From contig DGHK01000024.1 in NCBI GenBank assembly GCA_002392655.1, forward strand, positions 8,047 through 72,046: a stretch of 64,000 bases of DNA. The letters are read 5' to 3'. Below, piece by piece: positions 52,543 to 61,779 of the stretch. A model generated the notes under the pieces. That model did not search any database, was not told the origin of the DNA, and saw nothing but the letters and a program-made list of their open reading frames with translations. How positions within the stretch are numbered: position 1 is the first letter of the stretch; every line of letters starts with the position of its first letter. Origin of the DNA: Lachnospiraceae bacterium UBA3850. GTDB taxonomy: Bacteria; Bacillota; Clostridia; Lachnospirales; Lachnospiraceae. The position numbers and the translations under genes were made by a program.

Positions 52543-52554
52543 AAGTCCTTCTCC

Positions 52555-54996
52555 TTATCTGATTTTAAACTCAATCACACTTGATACCCCTTCTGCTGTT
52601 TTTATTGTCAGTTTAGCTTTACCCGTTTTGCCGGTGGTCTTAACATATGTACCTCCCATTCCACCGTTCAGAGTTATTAAGCTCGGACCTATAAGCTCGA
52701 TAGGTCCTGTAGTCTTAAGCGAAAGTGGAGCATTTGAGAACGGAAGGATATTTCCGTTTTCATCCCTGTCAGTTATTCTGACTTCCGCAACATCATATGT
52801 ATGTCCTTCTACAAGTTCAGTGCTGCTCACATCTACACTAAGCTTATGAGATGTCATCGGTCCTATTGTTACAACCTTGACTATCTCCCCATCCTTTATA
52901 GCTTCAAATCTATATTCTGTAGATTTGCTTCCCCAATTTCCAACGTATTTGTTATAGTATGCAACTGCATCATTTTGAGTCAGTCTGTACTTTACACTTA
53001 TGAATCCGGCCTTCGCAAACATCTTCTTTGACATTCCGTAAAGCCCGACTCTTGCCACCTCGTTCAGAAGAAGCTTTAAATCCTCAGCTTCCTTCTTCGG
53101 CATATCAGGCTCTCCCTCAGTTATAGCATCACCTATGTAATCATCAATTCTTATCGGTCCTCTGCCCAGATACCTAAACTCTGAGTCAGCTTGATTATAT
53201 TCCTTTATGAATCGACCGTTCTTATACATCTTGACACTGTCAGCGTTTGTAAGGATATATACCTCACCTCTGTTACTTCCGGGATGCTCACCTATATCCA
53301 TGCTGGAGCTTATTTCGAGAACCGGAACCTCAGACTGCTGAATACTGTATACAGCAGCTGCCATTTTAGGATTCCTGAACATATCCATCACTCCGTGATA
53401 GCATATCCTGTCTCCGCTTCCGAAATCCTTATGAGTATTATAGTCGAACATACACCATCCAAAGCTGCCGGCTATATCACTCTGCTTTGAAACCTCATTA
53501 AGCACACGGGCATGTCTCAGCATATGCTCCATCCTGTGTTCTTCCCAGTCAAAGGCTTTGGTTGGATACATATGTCCATTGTACTCACTAATAAGATACG
53601 GCTTGTCAGTATTCGATGTAACATCTGACTTTCTGTCGCAGCCCTTATTTTTACCTGTATGAGAGAAATCATTGTAGGTATAAACATCCTCGAGAAGACT
53701 TCCCTTCTTATAGCATCTGACTCCTCCTGTCTGACGACTCGGGTCAAGCTCTCTGCAGAGATTATTTGTTTTGGTATAGAATTCATCATCATCTACTGAT
53801 TCATTTATACGTACTCCCCATAGCATAATAGACGGATGATTTCTGTACTGTGTAACCATCTCCTTCAGATTTACCAGAGCCTGCTGTTTCCACTCTTCAT
53901 CTCCGATATGCTGCCAGCCCGGAAACTCTGTAAATACCAGAAGTCCGATTTCATCACATCTGTCAATAAAGCTCTGTGACTGTGGATAATGTGATGTCCT
54001 GACTGCATTAAGGCCAAGTTCATTCTTGAGGATATCTGCATCCAGCTTCTGCATGCTTTCCGGCATAGCATATCCCACATACGGATAACTCTGATGACGA
54101 TTAAGTCCCCTGATCTTGATCTTCCTTCCGTTCAGGAAGAAACCACTTACCTTGAAGGATGCTCTTCTGAAACCGAAGGTCGTGATAACTTCGTCAGCCA
54201 CCTCTGTACCTTTATCTCTGATAAGCTCAGTCTTCATCTGATATCTGGCAGGACTGTTTATATCCCAAAGCTGAACATCTCCCGTCATGGTTGCCAGTTC
54301 ATAAACACCTTCCTTTTCACTCTTCAGGTGTTCGATCAGTACATCTGATATAAGACTGAAATCATCCTCTCCCACTTTTCTGATGGACTGGCGTATCCTG
54401 TAGCCATGTGCATCTGAACTTAGTGTTATCGAAGAAAGTGTCTGTGAATACTTAACTCTGATCTCGTTGCCTTCTTCATACTTATCTGCAAGCTTAGTGC
54501 TTATAAAAACATCCTTGATATGCAGCTTTTCCTTAACGTCTATATATACATCTCTATAGATACCACCATAGGTCATATAGTCTATAACAAAACCAAACGG
54601 AGGCACATTCAACGATTCTCTGCTATCACAGCGAACTGCAATTATATTCTTTTCTCCATATACGAGGAAGTCTCCGATGTCTATGGTAAATGCAGTGTAA
54701 CCACAACTATGTCCCCCGACTTTAACTCCATTTACATAGACGGAAGCTTCATGAGCAACACCCTCAAATGTCAAAAGGATTGACTTATCCTTCCAATAAA
54801 CAGGAGCCTCGAATTCTTTTCTATATCCACTTACCATCTGATATATACTCTCATCAAAATAATGATAAGGCATATCCTTCACATTATGAGGAATTCTGAC
54901 ATCGATCATCTCTGAAGTATCATATGTATCCTTAGTCATATCCTCACTGAAGCTTTCCTGAAATTTCCAGTCATTATTCAGATAAACTCTATCCAT
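52555..54996 (-). CDS. Glycoside hydrolase family 2, probable beta-galactosidase
   Basis: 813 residues. N-terminal jelly-roll sugar-binding domain, an immunoglobulin-like domain, then the barrel with IRGLNRHQSYPYVGYAMP, acid/base Glu399 in LWGVRINESVDD and nucleophile Glu471 in YLISEYNGHMYPT, and C-terminal beta domains. No signal peptide. The specificity could be beta-galactosidase or a related exo-activity; the alpha-galactosidase and MelB-like neighbours favour galactosides. First gene of the operon, with GGAGGAGGG before the ATG. Confidence 0.9.
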   Translation of the reverse strand: MDRVYLNNDWKFQESFSEDMTKDTYDTSEMIDVRIPHNVKDMPYHYFDESIYQMVSGYRKEFEAPVYWKDKSILLTFEGVAHEASVYVNGVKVGGHSCGYTAFTIDIGDFLVYGEKNIIAVRCDSRESLNVPPFGFVIDYMTYGGIYRDVYIDVKEKLHIKDVFISTKLADKYEEGNEIRVKYSQTLSSITLSSDAHGYRIRQSIRKVGEDDFSLISDVLIEHLKSEKEGVYELATMTGDVQLWDINSPARYQMKTELIRDKGTEVADEVITTFGFRRASFKVSGFFLNGRKIKIRGLNRHQSYPYVGYAMPESMQKLDADILKNELGLNAVRTSHYPQSQSFIDRCDEIGLLVFTEFPGWQHIGDEEWKQQALVNLKEMVTQYRNHPSIMLWGVRINESVDDDEFYTKTNNLCRELDPSRQTGGVRCYKKGSLLEDVYTYNDFSHTGKNKGCDRKSDVTSNTDKPYLISEYNGHMYPTKAFDWEEHRMEHMLRHARVLNEVSKQSDIAGSFGWCMFDYNTHKDFGSGDRICYHGVMDMFRNPKMAAAVYSIQQSEVPVLEISSSMDIGEHPGSNRGEVYILTNADSVKMYKNGRFIKEYNQADSEFRYLGRGPIRIDDYIGDAITEGEPDMPKKEAEDLKLLLNEVARVGLYGMSKKMFAKAGFISVKYRLTQNDAVAYYNKYVGNWGSKSTEYRFEAIKDGEIVKVVTIGPMTSHKLSVDVSSTELVEGHTYDVAEVRITDRDENGNILPFSNAPLSLKTTGPIELIGPSLITLNGGMGGTYVKTTGKTGKAKLTIKTAEGVSSVIEFKIR

Positions 54997-55082
54997 TTCC
55001 CTCCTCCTTCTCTTATAACAAGAAGCACTACAATCCCTATCTGGAACAGCAATTTTCTATTTCTCAAATTCAGCCCTATAAC

Positions 55083-55117
55083 GCATAAAAGAAAGCCCAT
55101 AAGAGCTTTCTTTATGC
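55083..55117 (-). terminator. Probable terminator after zinc ribbon gene
   Basis: GCATAAAAGAAAGC pairs with GCTTTCTTTATGC around an eight-base loop. The U-run is inside or beside the stem rather than a clean tail, so termination strength is uncertain. It separates the zinc ribbon gene from the GH2 operon. Confidence 0.5.
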
Positions 55118-55130
55118 ACTTTTCATATTT

Positions 55131-55286
55131 TTATTTTTTGTTTTTAATTTTGGATTCCTTACCGCAGTTCTGACATACATATATCATCGCTCCCATTTTT
55201 CCGGAAAGGCCTCTGGCCTGTTTTACAGGCTCAAGTCTGTTTGACCCGCATTTCGGGCATTTAACCAGTGCAGCCATATTACCCAT
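55131..55286 (-). CDS. Small zinc ribbon protein
   Basis: A 51-residue protein (MGNMAALVKCPKCGSNR to the stop) with two CxxC knuckles, CPKC and CQNC, 30 residues apart, and a lysine-rich tail (KESKIKNKK). This is a treble-clef or zinc ribbon fold, perhaps binding nucleic acid or serving as a small metal-binding protein. AAGGGGG lies four bases before the chosen ATG; a second ATG three codons on is possible. Confidence 0.8.
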   Translation of the reverse strand: MGNMAALVKCPKCGSNRLEPVKQARGLSGKMGAMIYVCQNCGKESKIKNKK

Positions 55287-55466
55287 ATTACCCCCTTCAT
55301 ATCTGGACTAATTATCCAAATAACCGTCACTAAGACATTTATTTACATATTTATATGATACCATCATATACCCTATGTATCAAGGAAAATCCCTTAATAA
55401 AATAATAATTTTCCTGTTTTAGCTTAAGTATTTTTATGATATTATGTCTTTAATATATTAATATAA

Positions 55467-55493
55467 AATGTATCCGAATAAATGGGATACATT
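55467..55493. promoter_or_regulatory. Inverted repeat upstream of the GGDEF gene
   Basis: AATGTATCC and GGATACATT, perfect 9-bp arms around a nine-base loop, end 22 bases before the start codon and lie just after AT-rich promoter-like sequence (TATAAA near 55462). It could be an operator or a leader hairpin. Confidence 0.45.
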
Positions 55494-55514
55494 CTCTATA
55501 CAAGGGGGAATAAT

Positions 55515-56525
55515 ATGAGTATAACTTTTGAACAGACATTATCAGACATTCTAAATGTATCCGAGCTTATTTACAGAAATATGAGCAGCCCGGACGGCGC
55601 TGATCATGCAGATATTTTCAATCTTCTCACAACTCTGGGCAAGGTTCTTGTAGACGCTGACAGAGCAAGTTTCTGGAAATGGGACAAAGCTTCACACACT
55701 CTGTGGACTACTGCAGCTACAGGAACAAGCACAATTACCATCCCTGATACGACAGGTCTCGTTGGCAAGGCTCTTGCCGAAGGAAGGGTTATAACAACCA
55801 ACGATCCTTATAACGATCCTGATTTTAACTCAGATGTCGATAAAAAAACCGGATATGTGACAAAATCAATCCTTACAATGCCGGTTTCAAATATGAACGG
55901 AGAGTACATCGGTGCATATCAGGTTATAAATAAACTCAGCGGAGACGGAAAGTTCCACAGAGCAGAGGACTGCCGCAAGCTCTCACTTGCTGCCGTAATA
56001 TGCGGTCTTGCTCTCGAATCAGATGTATTCCTGGAGGAATCACATACAGACAAGCTGACCAAGCTCAGAAACCGTATGGGCTTCTTCAATGATTTTGACA
56101 AGATGTACGACAACATAATAGCTGACCCGAACAGAAAGCTCTCACTCTTCATCTGCGACATAGATAAATTCAAGTCAGTAAATGATACCTATGGCCATAA
56201 CACAGGTGACGAGGTGCTGAAGCACGTAGCTTCTATCCTCAAGAAAAACACAAGCGCCGGAGACGGAATATACCGTTGGGGCGGCGAGGAATTCATCATG
56301 ATCATGGTTGATACTGATATGGATGGCTGCGCTGCAAAAGCTGAGAAGATACGTCTCGAGATTGAAGCAAATGACTGTGTAACTGACCAGTACACCGTAC
56401 ATCACACTATGAGCTTCGGTGTAACTGAGTTTGACTCTAAGAAAACAATCGAGCAAAATGTAAGCGACGCCGACGAAAAGCTGTATGCAGCAAAGGAAGG
56501 CGGAAGAAACAGAGTTATCAAGTAA
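55515..56525 (+). CDS. GAF-GGDEF diguanylate cyclase
   Basis: 336 residues from the ATG at 55515, which has AAGGGGG before it. GAF domain at about 10-165 (RASFWKWDKASHTLWTTAATG, GLVGKALAEGRVITTNDPYNDP, MLTMPVSNMNG-like) and a GGDEF domain from about 175 with TDKLTKLRNRMGFF, FICDIDKFKSVNDTYGH and active-site GGEEF. The inhibitory RxxD site is absent (SAGD in its place), so product inhibition is probably lost. It makes the second messenger c-di-GMP in response to a GAF ligand. Cytoplasmic; monocistronic. Confidence 0.92.
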   Translation: MSITFEQTLSDILNVSELIYRNMSSPDGADHADIFNLLTTLGKVLVDADRASFWKWDKASHTLWTTAATGTSTITIPDTTGLVGKALAEGRVITTNDPYNDPDFNSDVDKKTGYVTKSILTMPVSNMNGEYIGAYQVINKLSGDGKFHRAEDCRKLSLAAVICGLALESDVFLEESHTDKLTKLRNRMGFFNDFDKMYDNIIADPNRKLSLFICDIDKFKSVNDTYGHNTGDEVLKHVASILKKNTSAGDGIYRWGGEEFIMIMVDTDMDGCAAKAEKIRLEIEANDCVTDQYTVHHTMSFGVTEFDSKKTIEQNVSDADEKLYAAKEGGRNRVIK

Positions 56526-56530
56526 AACAA

Positions 56531-56556
56531 GAGCCCGGCTTTATTGTGCCGGGCTC
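56531..56556. terminator. Bidirectional terminator between GGDEF and CHASE2 genes
   Basis: GAGCCCGGC and GCCGGGCTC, a perfect 9-bp GC-rich stem with an eight-base loop and TTTTC on the plus strand. The stop codon of the minus-strand cyclase gene (56541-56543) lies in the loop, so the hairpin also encodes its last residues. Confidence 0.85.
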
Positions 56557-58334
56557 TTTTCTACACTTGTAACCTCGTAAACCATAACTCCGTTACTTTT
56601 TCCTTTAAGTGGTATCTGACCTATCTCATTTACCTCTATTCTGTCCTTTAGTCTTTCATAAAGAACATCACTTATAAGCACCTGTCCCTTCTTAGCATTT
56701 GCCTCAAGTCGGGCTGAGGTATTAACCGTATCTCCAATCGCCGTAAAATCCATTCTGAATTCACAGCCGACATTTCCAACGACTGCAGGACCACAGTGTA
56801 CACCAACACCGAAGCCGACGCTTCTGCCATACTTCTCGAGAAGTTCCTTTTCAAGCGCTTCTCCACCCTTTACGATATCCATGGCAGCACATACTGCCTT
56901 ATATTCATAGTCATCAAGATCAAAAGGCGAATTGAACACTGCCATCGTCGCATCACCGACAAACTTATCGAGGGTACCGCTGTTATCAAAGATCGACTTT
57001 GTTGTAAGACTCAGATATTCGTTAAGAATCTCCACTACCCTCTCAGGTTCCAGAGCCTCTGACATAGTTGTAAAACCGCGGATATCAACAAATAAAACAG
57101 CTATATCTCTGTTCTCTCCGCCAAGCTTTATCTCGAAGTCACCCTTCTTGGATATCTCATCAACTATCTGAGGTGCCACATACTTTTTAAAAGCTGTGAG
57201 CACTCGTCTCCTCTTTGCATTTTCAAGTATATAATGTATACCGACAGAATATATGAACGAAATTATCAGCATAAGCGGGAGGTAAATGATAAAAAACGAT
57301 GTTCCCGCTTCGTTGATTTTGACGAGCGAAAATACTTCAACAGCTATAACCAAAACCAATATTATGACTGACTGCCATATCCTGAGCTTTCTGAACAGCA
57401 GATGAACAAGCATCGCTGCAAGCGCAAATACCACTCCGAGTACGAGCGGCGATCCATTCACAGCAAATCTTCCTTCCATGAACGACTGGAATATATTGGC
57501 ATGAATCTCGACTCCATACATCTGAGTATTTCCGCCATTCGGCACGATGAAATCGTCTCGCATTCCTTGTTCATATGCACCGACAAACACAATGCTATCC
57601 GAAAAAGCTCTCGGGTCAATCCTGCCCTCCAGCACATCACATAGAGGAATAAGTTCGTAGTCACCGGGCTTTCCTGAGTAATTGATTATAGATCTACCTG
57701 TTTTATCAGTCGGTATCTCATTTGGAGCAATACCTTTTTTATTCACATACTCATCGTACATGACCTTTGAGAACATCTGACACTCTTTACCTTCAAAGCT
57801 CTGTGTAGGCAGAGTACGTCTCACCGTTCCATCTGAGTCCGGTGATACATTACTGTATCCGGTTTTTACTACAGCATCCAACTCACTATATGGACGTGCT
57901 ACTTCCTCAATAGGTGTGTATAAAACTCCATTTTCATCTCTTTCACTGCGCTTACTGTAGATAAGCTGATCAACAACAACAACATTATCATACTTCGCTG
58001 CAGCTTCAGCAAACAAATGATCACCGTCGTCAATCTGACCCGAGAAAAGGATATCGAAGCCTATAACATAAGGCTTCGATGTCTCATCTGCATTCAGCTT
58101 ATCCAGCAGATCAGCATATTTACTTCTGGACCAGGTCTGAAGAGGTCCATACTCCTCAAGCGTCTTTGTATCTATACCGATTATCTTGATATCATTATCG
58201 ATACCTCTCGGCATCTGATATAGCATATCTCTTGCCATATAATCAATCTTACTCAGAGCATTGGTATAGGTCAGCAAAAATGTTATTACGCCGATTAAGA
58301 TTATTTCTATGATCACTAAGAATTTCTTTTTCAT
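56541..58334 (-). CDS. CHASE2-domain adenylate/guanylate cyclase
   Basis: 597 residues. Membrane helix (5-27), extracytoplasmic CHASE2 domain (about 30-300: ARDMLYQMPRGIDNDIKIIGIDTKTLEEYG, VIGFDILFSGQ, DSIVFVGAYEQGMRDDFIVPNG), three membrane helices (about 305-380), then a class III cyclase: VLFVDIRGFTTMSE and FVGDATMAVF metal aspartates, GVHCGPAVVGNVG, FTAIGDTVNTSARLEANAK. It would turn an outside signal into cAMP or cGMP. Last gene of the operon, 12 bases after the surface protein. Confidence 0.94.
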   Translation of the reverse strand: MKKKFLVIIEIILIGVITFLLTYTNALSKIDYMARDMLYQMPRGIDNDIKIIGIDTKTLEEYGPLQTWSRSKYADLLDKLNADETSKPYVIGFDILFSGQIDDGDHLFAEAAAKYDNVVVVDQLIYSKRSERDENGVLYTPIEEVARPYSELDAVVKTGYSNVSPDSDGTVRRTLPTQSFEGKECQMFSKVMYDEYVNKKGIAPNEIPTDKTGRSIINYSGKPGDYELIPLCDVLEGRIDPRAFSDSIVFVGAYEQGMRDDFIVPNGGNTQMYGVEIHANIFQSFMEGRFAVNGSPLVLGVVFALAAMLVHLLFRKLRIWQSVIILVLVIAVEVFSLVKINEAGTSFFIIYLPLMLIISFIYSVGIHYILENAKRRRVLTAFKKYVAPQIVDEISKKGDFEIKLGGENRDIAVLFVDIRGFTTMSEALEPERVVEILNEYLSLTTKSIFDNSGTLDKFVGDATMAVFNSPFDLDDYEYKAVCAAMDIVKGGEALEKELLEKYGRSVGFGVGVHCGPAVVGNVGCEFRMDFTAIGDTVNTSARLEANAKKGQVLISDVLYERLKDRIEVNEIGQIPLKGKSNGVMVYEVTSVEKSPAQ

Positions 58335-58346
58335 AATTATCCTTTA

Positions 58347-61300
58347 TCAGTCAACCTTTGAGAAGGTATAGCTTCCATCCTTCTTTACATATACATCTCT
58401 TCCACCAGAATAAACGGTAGAATCGCCATTTACCTTCCACTTTCCGCCGCTCAGCTTATAACCCTCGTTTCCGACAAGAGGAAGAACCTTGTCAGCCGGT
58501 ATAACACGATCCTTAAGCCACGTGGCTGATACTTCAACACTTACAGAATTTATATTTCCGGCCTCATCCTCAGCCTTGATGCTAAAGGTCTTGATTCCGT
58601 TTTCAGGATTTAGTTTGGCGGTTGCTTTTCCTCCCGCTACATCTATCTCATTTCCATCAACCAGAACCTTCTCCAGATGTTCATCTGAGATTGATACAGA
58701 ATACTCATCTGAGTAAACCTTTCCCTGCACTCCTGAATTCTTTCCGACATATTCACTTGCTGCAAAAACAGGCATATCCTTATCTATCTTCAGCTTCTCA
58801 GAAACAGTAATGGCATTTGTAAGAGCTCCATCACTTTTTCTCCTGAGATATATGAGCTGTCCAGCAGCTGAGTATGGAACTCTGGCTCCATAAGCACCTC
58901 TGAAGGTAGAGGATATACTGTAGTCATCATCTGAAGTGAGATAAACATCTGTTATGTAATAATCCTTTTTGCCCTTTGTTCCATTTATGATATACGGATT
59001 TTTCGGAGCATCCAGGAATGATAGTTCATATTCATCTGTACAGCTGATTCCCTTGTAAGTTGCTGTTTCCGGAATCGTAGCACGAACCATATATGTTCCA
59101 GCTTCTATAGGCTTAGCTGTCGAGTATTCACTTTCTATATTGCCGGTCTTCTTATATTCATAGATAACACTGTCCTTTCCGTCAGAATCGGTTGTCAGTG
59201 TCGGCTCGTATACCTGTCCTACATAATAGTCATCCAGAGAAACAGATGCTGTAGGAACAAGCTTCTGTCCGTATTCCAGAGTGAAGCTCAGGCTTGATGT
59301 ATTGCCCGCTTCATCCTCCGCCTTTATCGCGAAGCTTTTTGACACGTCAGGTGATGCATAAACTTTGATATCTGCCTTACCTTCTGATACAGTTACAGCT
59401 TCACCATTTACAGTTACACTCGATAGATTATCATCAGTAACACTAAAGCTGAGAGACTTCGCTTTTATAGTCTGTCCTTCCCCCATCTCAAGCTCATATC
59501 CGTCACTGTCCAATCCCTTGTCAGGAATATAAGGTGCAGTTTTATCTATCCAGACTTTTTCTACTGCTATATAATTCGTAGTTGCACCATCAGATATTCT
59601 CCTCAGGTATATGCCATCCAGATTATCATTATATGAAACATACTCTCCATATGTTCCGTCAATCAAAGAGCTTATCTCATATCCATCCGGTGCATAGAGA
59701 TATACATCACTCTTATAATAACCATTATTTCCTTCTGTTCCCGAAAGCGTATATGCAACCTCAGGTCTTGGAAGATATGATATGGAGAAATCAGCCTCAG
59801 CCTGCGTAGCAGCATATTCATCTGTAAATGGTATCTCCACCTTTACTGTATAATCTCCCACTTCCGTCGGCTTAGTCTCAGAATACTCGTCGTCACTTGC
59901 ACCCTTCTTCTTGTAATAGTAAGTATACTCAGATTCATCCTGATCCGAATCAGTCGTAACAGCAGGTGTAGCTAAAACTGTTCCATAGTATGAATCTGAC
60001 ATAGTAAGAGAAGTAGTCGGAACTGTTTTTCTGTACTCTATGGAAAGTGTCATAGAAGATACATTTCCCGCCTTATCTGTTGCAACTATATCATAGGACT
60101 TAGTACCCTTGGTTGTGGACATCACGACGTGAGCAACTCCATCGGTTATATCAACACCTTCGCCATTCACAGTCACAGAGCTGAGCGCATCATTGAAAAT
60201 GCTTTCATCATTACCCCATATATCATGGATATCAAACTCTATTTTTTTAGCATGGAACTCTGCTCCGTCTACAGGATCAACATCAGGAGTATCACCATTT
60301 TCATCAACTACAGTGCTCTTATCGACCTCAGGTGCAAGCTGATCCACATAAAATGCAGTATATTCAAAATAAGTAGTATTTGAAGTGGCATTATCACTGC
60401 TTCTTCTAAATACTCCCATGACACCGTTATAGTAGCCATCTTTATCTATATAACACTTATCCTTAAATGTTGTATCCCCTTCATCAGGATATGTAAGATA
60501 CATCTTAAATCCTTCGTTTGGAGTAACTGTCACAGGTGTATTATAATAACGATATGTACCATCAGTTGTATAAGTACCATCTAATTCAGCATCCATGTCT
60601 GAATCATCTGATTTAGTCAGATATCTTATTTCAAAATCATTAGAATAGCCATCTATATCTCTATAGGTATCAGTTTCTGCGACATAGTAATAGGCCCTGT
60701 ATGTAGCTACTTCAGTTGGTTGCTCTGAATACGGTGTACCGGGTTCATCTGAGCCTTCAGGGAAGTCTGCATACATAACAGAAACCTCACCATCAGAGCT
60801 TGTGGTGAAATAGTTCTTCATATTGTACTCTGTTCCATAAAATATGGATACTCCGCCAACAGAGTTAACATCCGGTGCCGCCTTATAAGCCCAGGCAGCT
60901 GTCTTATCCTCAAACCACTCAGCATCGATATGATGGATCTCTTCACCTTCTATCTGAAGCGTGAAGGTTCCACCTTCAGAGGTCACAAGAGTATCAGCAT
61001 TAACTTTAATACTCGGACCATAATTAGTAATACTTGATACTTTGAGACTACTAGTAGCTGTAGCCACAATACCCGAATCGCATCCATCAATAACAAGATT
61101 ATCAGCGTATAAATATCCGGTACCTGAAACAGTTGAATCCATAGTAAAATCACTTACATGGATCTCAGCGCTTTCATTTGAATTCTTGAGTTCATCCATA
61201 TCGAAATCATCAGTCATTATATTTAATACATCCCAGTTATCAAATGATGATCCGCTTACTGATCCTGTAATGCTAATCTCTCCGGAACGATTAAGTATGT

Positions 61301-61766
61301 CACCGGTATTAGAGCCTGAGACAGATATGATTCCACCCTCATTATCAAGAGTTCCCGTATTGGAGCCTTCAATGCTTGCCACGCAGCCTGAAGCTACAGT
61401 GATGTTAACCTCTGATTCCACCGAGGAGTCAAGTATTAGATCTGCATCAGCGGACGCATGTATAACTTTACCTGTTTCAATGCTTATTTCCTGTTCCTCT
61501 TCATCTTCATTTAAAAAGCTTAAGACCAATCCACTACCATTATCTGACAGGGTAAAAGTTTCCTGACCATCTATACCCGTCAAAGTATATTTTGACCCAT
61601 TGTAAGAGACAGCACCTGCCGCTTCAGTTTCAATAGTAAACCCATCAGAGTAAAAGCAGGTGATGGCCATAGCAGCTACAGTTGCAAAGCAAACTGCTTT
61701 TTTAGCTATATTACTTTTTTCTATATCTATTTTTTCTTTTTTTATATCTCTATTTATTTTTTTCAT
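58347..61766 (-). CDS. Large secreted protein with repeated beta domains
   Basis: 1139 residues. A long N-terminus ends in a signal-like helix (AKKAVCFATVAAMAITCFYSDGF) cut near ETEAAGA. Residues 60-290 are beta-helix-like (repeated SGSVSGSNTG-type turns). From about 380 three modules repeat: a YxLSGTxGxxGYYxSDVYL block, WIDKTAPxxP, then VTVNGE...SFAIKAEDEAGNTSS, similar to bacterial Ig-like adhesin repeats. No LPxTG anchor or S-layer domain is seen, so attachment is unclear. AGGAGG precedes the ATG. Possibly an adhesin or envelope protein served by its operon neighbours. Confidence 0.82.
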   Translation of the reverse strand: MKKINRDIKKEKIDIEKSNIAKKAVCFATVAAMAITCFYSDGFTIETEAAGAVSYNGSKYTLTGIDGQETFTLSDNGSGLVLSFLNEDEEEQEISIETGKVIHASADADLILDSSVESEVNITVASGCVASIEGSNTGTLDNEGGIISVSGSNTGDILNRSGEISITGSVSGSSFDNWDVLNIMTDDFDMDELKNSNESAEIHVSDFTMDSTVSGTGYLYADNLVIDGCDSGIVATATSSLKVSSITNYGPSIKVNADTLVTSEGGTFTLQIEGEEIHHIDAEWFEDKTAAWAYKAAPDVNSVGGVSIFYGTEYNMKNYFTTSSDGEVSVMYADFPEGSDEPGTPYSEQPTEVATYRAYYYVAETDTYRDIDGYSNDFEIRYLTKSDDSDMDAELDGTYTTDGTYRYYNTPVTVTPNEGFKMYLTYPDEGDTTFKDKCYIDKDGYYNGVMGVFRRSSDNATSNTTYFEYTAFYVDQLAPEVDKSTVVDENGDTPDVDPVDGAEFHAKKIEFDIHDIWGNDESIFNDALSSVTVNGEGVDITDGVAHVVMSTTKGTKSYDIVATDKAGNVSSMTLSIEYRKTVPTTSLTMSDSYYGTVLATPAVTTDSDQDESEYTYYYKKKGASDDEYSETKPTEVGDYTVKVEIPFTDEYAATQAEADFSISYLPRPEVAYTLSGTEGNNGYYKSDVYLYAPDGYEISSLIDGTYGEYVSYNDNLDGIYLRRISDGATTNYIAVEKVWIDKTAPYIPDKGLDSDGYELEMGEGQTIKAKSLSFSVTDDNLSSVTVNGEAVTVSEGKADIKVYASPDVSKSFAIKAEDEAGNTSSLSFTLEYGQKLVPTASVSLDDYYVGQVYEPTLTTDSDGKDSVIYEYKKTGNIESEYSTAKPIEAGTYMVRATIPETATYKGISCTDEYELSFLDAPKNPYIINGTKGKKDYYITDVYLTSDDDYSISSTFRGAYGARVPYSAAGQLIYLRRKSDGALTNAITVSEKLKIDKDMPVFAASEYVGKNSGVQGKVYSDEYSVSISDEHLEKVLVDGNEIDVAGGKATAKLNPENGIKTFSIKAEDEAGNINSVSVEVSATWLKDRVIPADKVLPLVGNEGYKLSGGKWKVNGDSTVYSGGRDVYVKKDGSYTFSKVD

Positions 61767-61779
61767 ATAGCCATCCTCC

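Noticed and set aside
58347-61766. DNA-level tandem repeat in the surface protein gene
   Set aside because: The three modules are similar at protein level only; no near-identical DNA repeats were seen.
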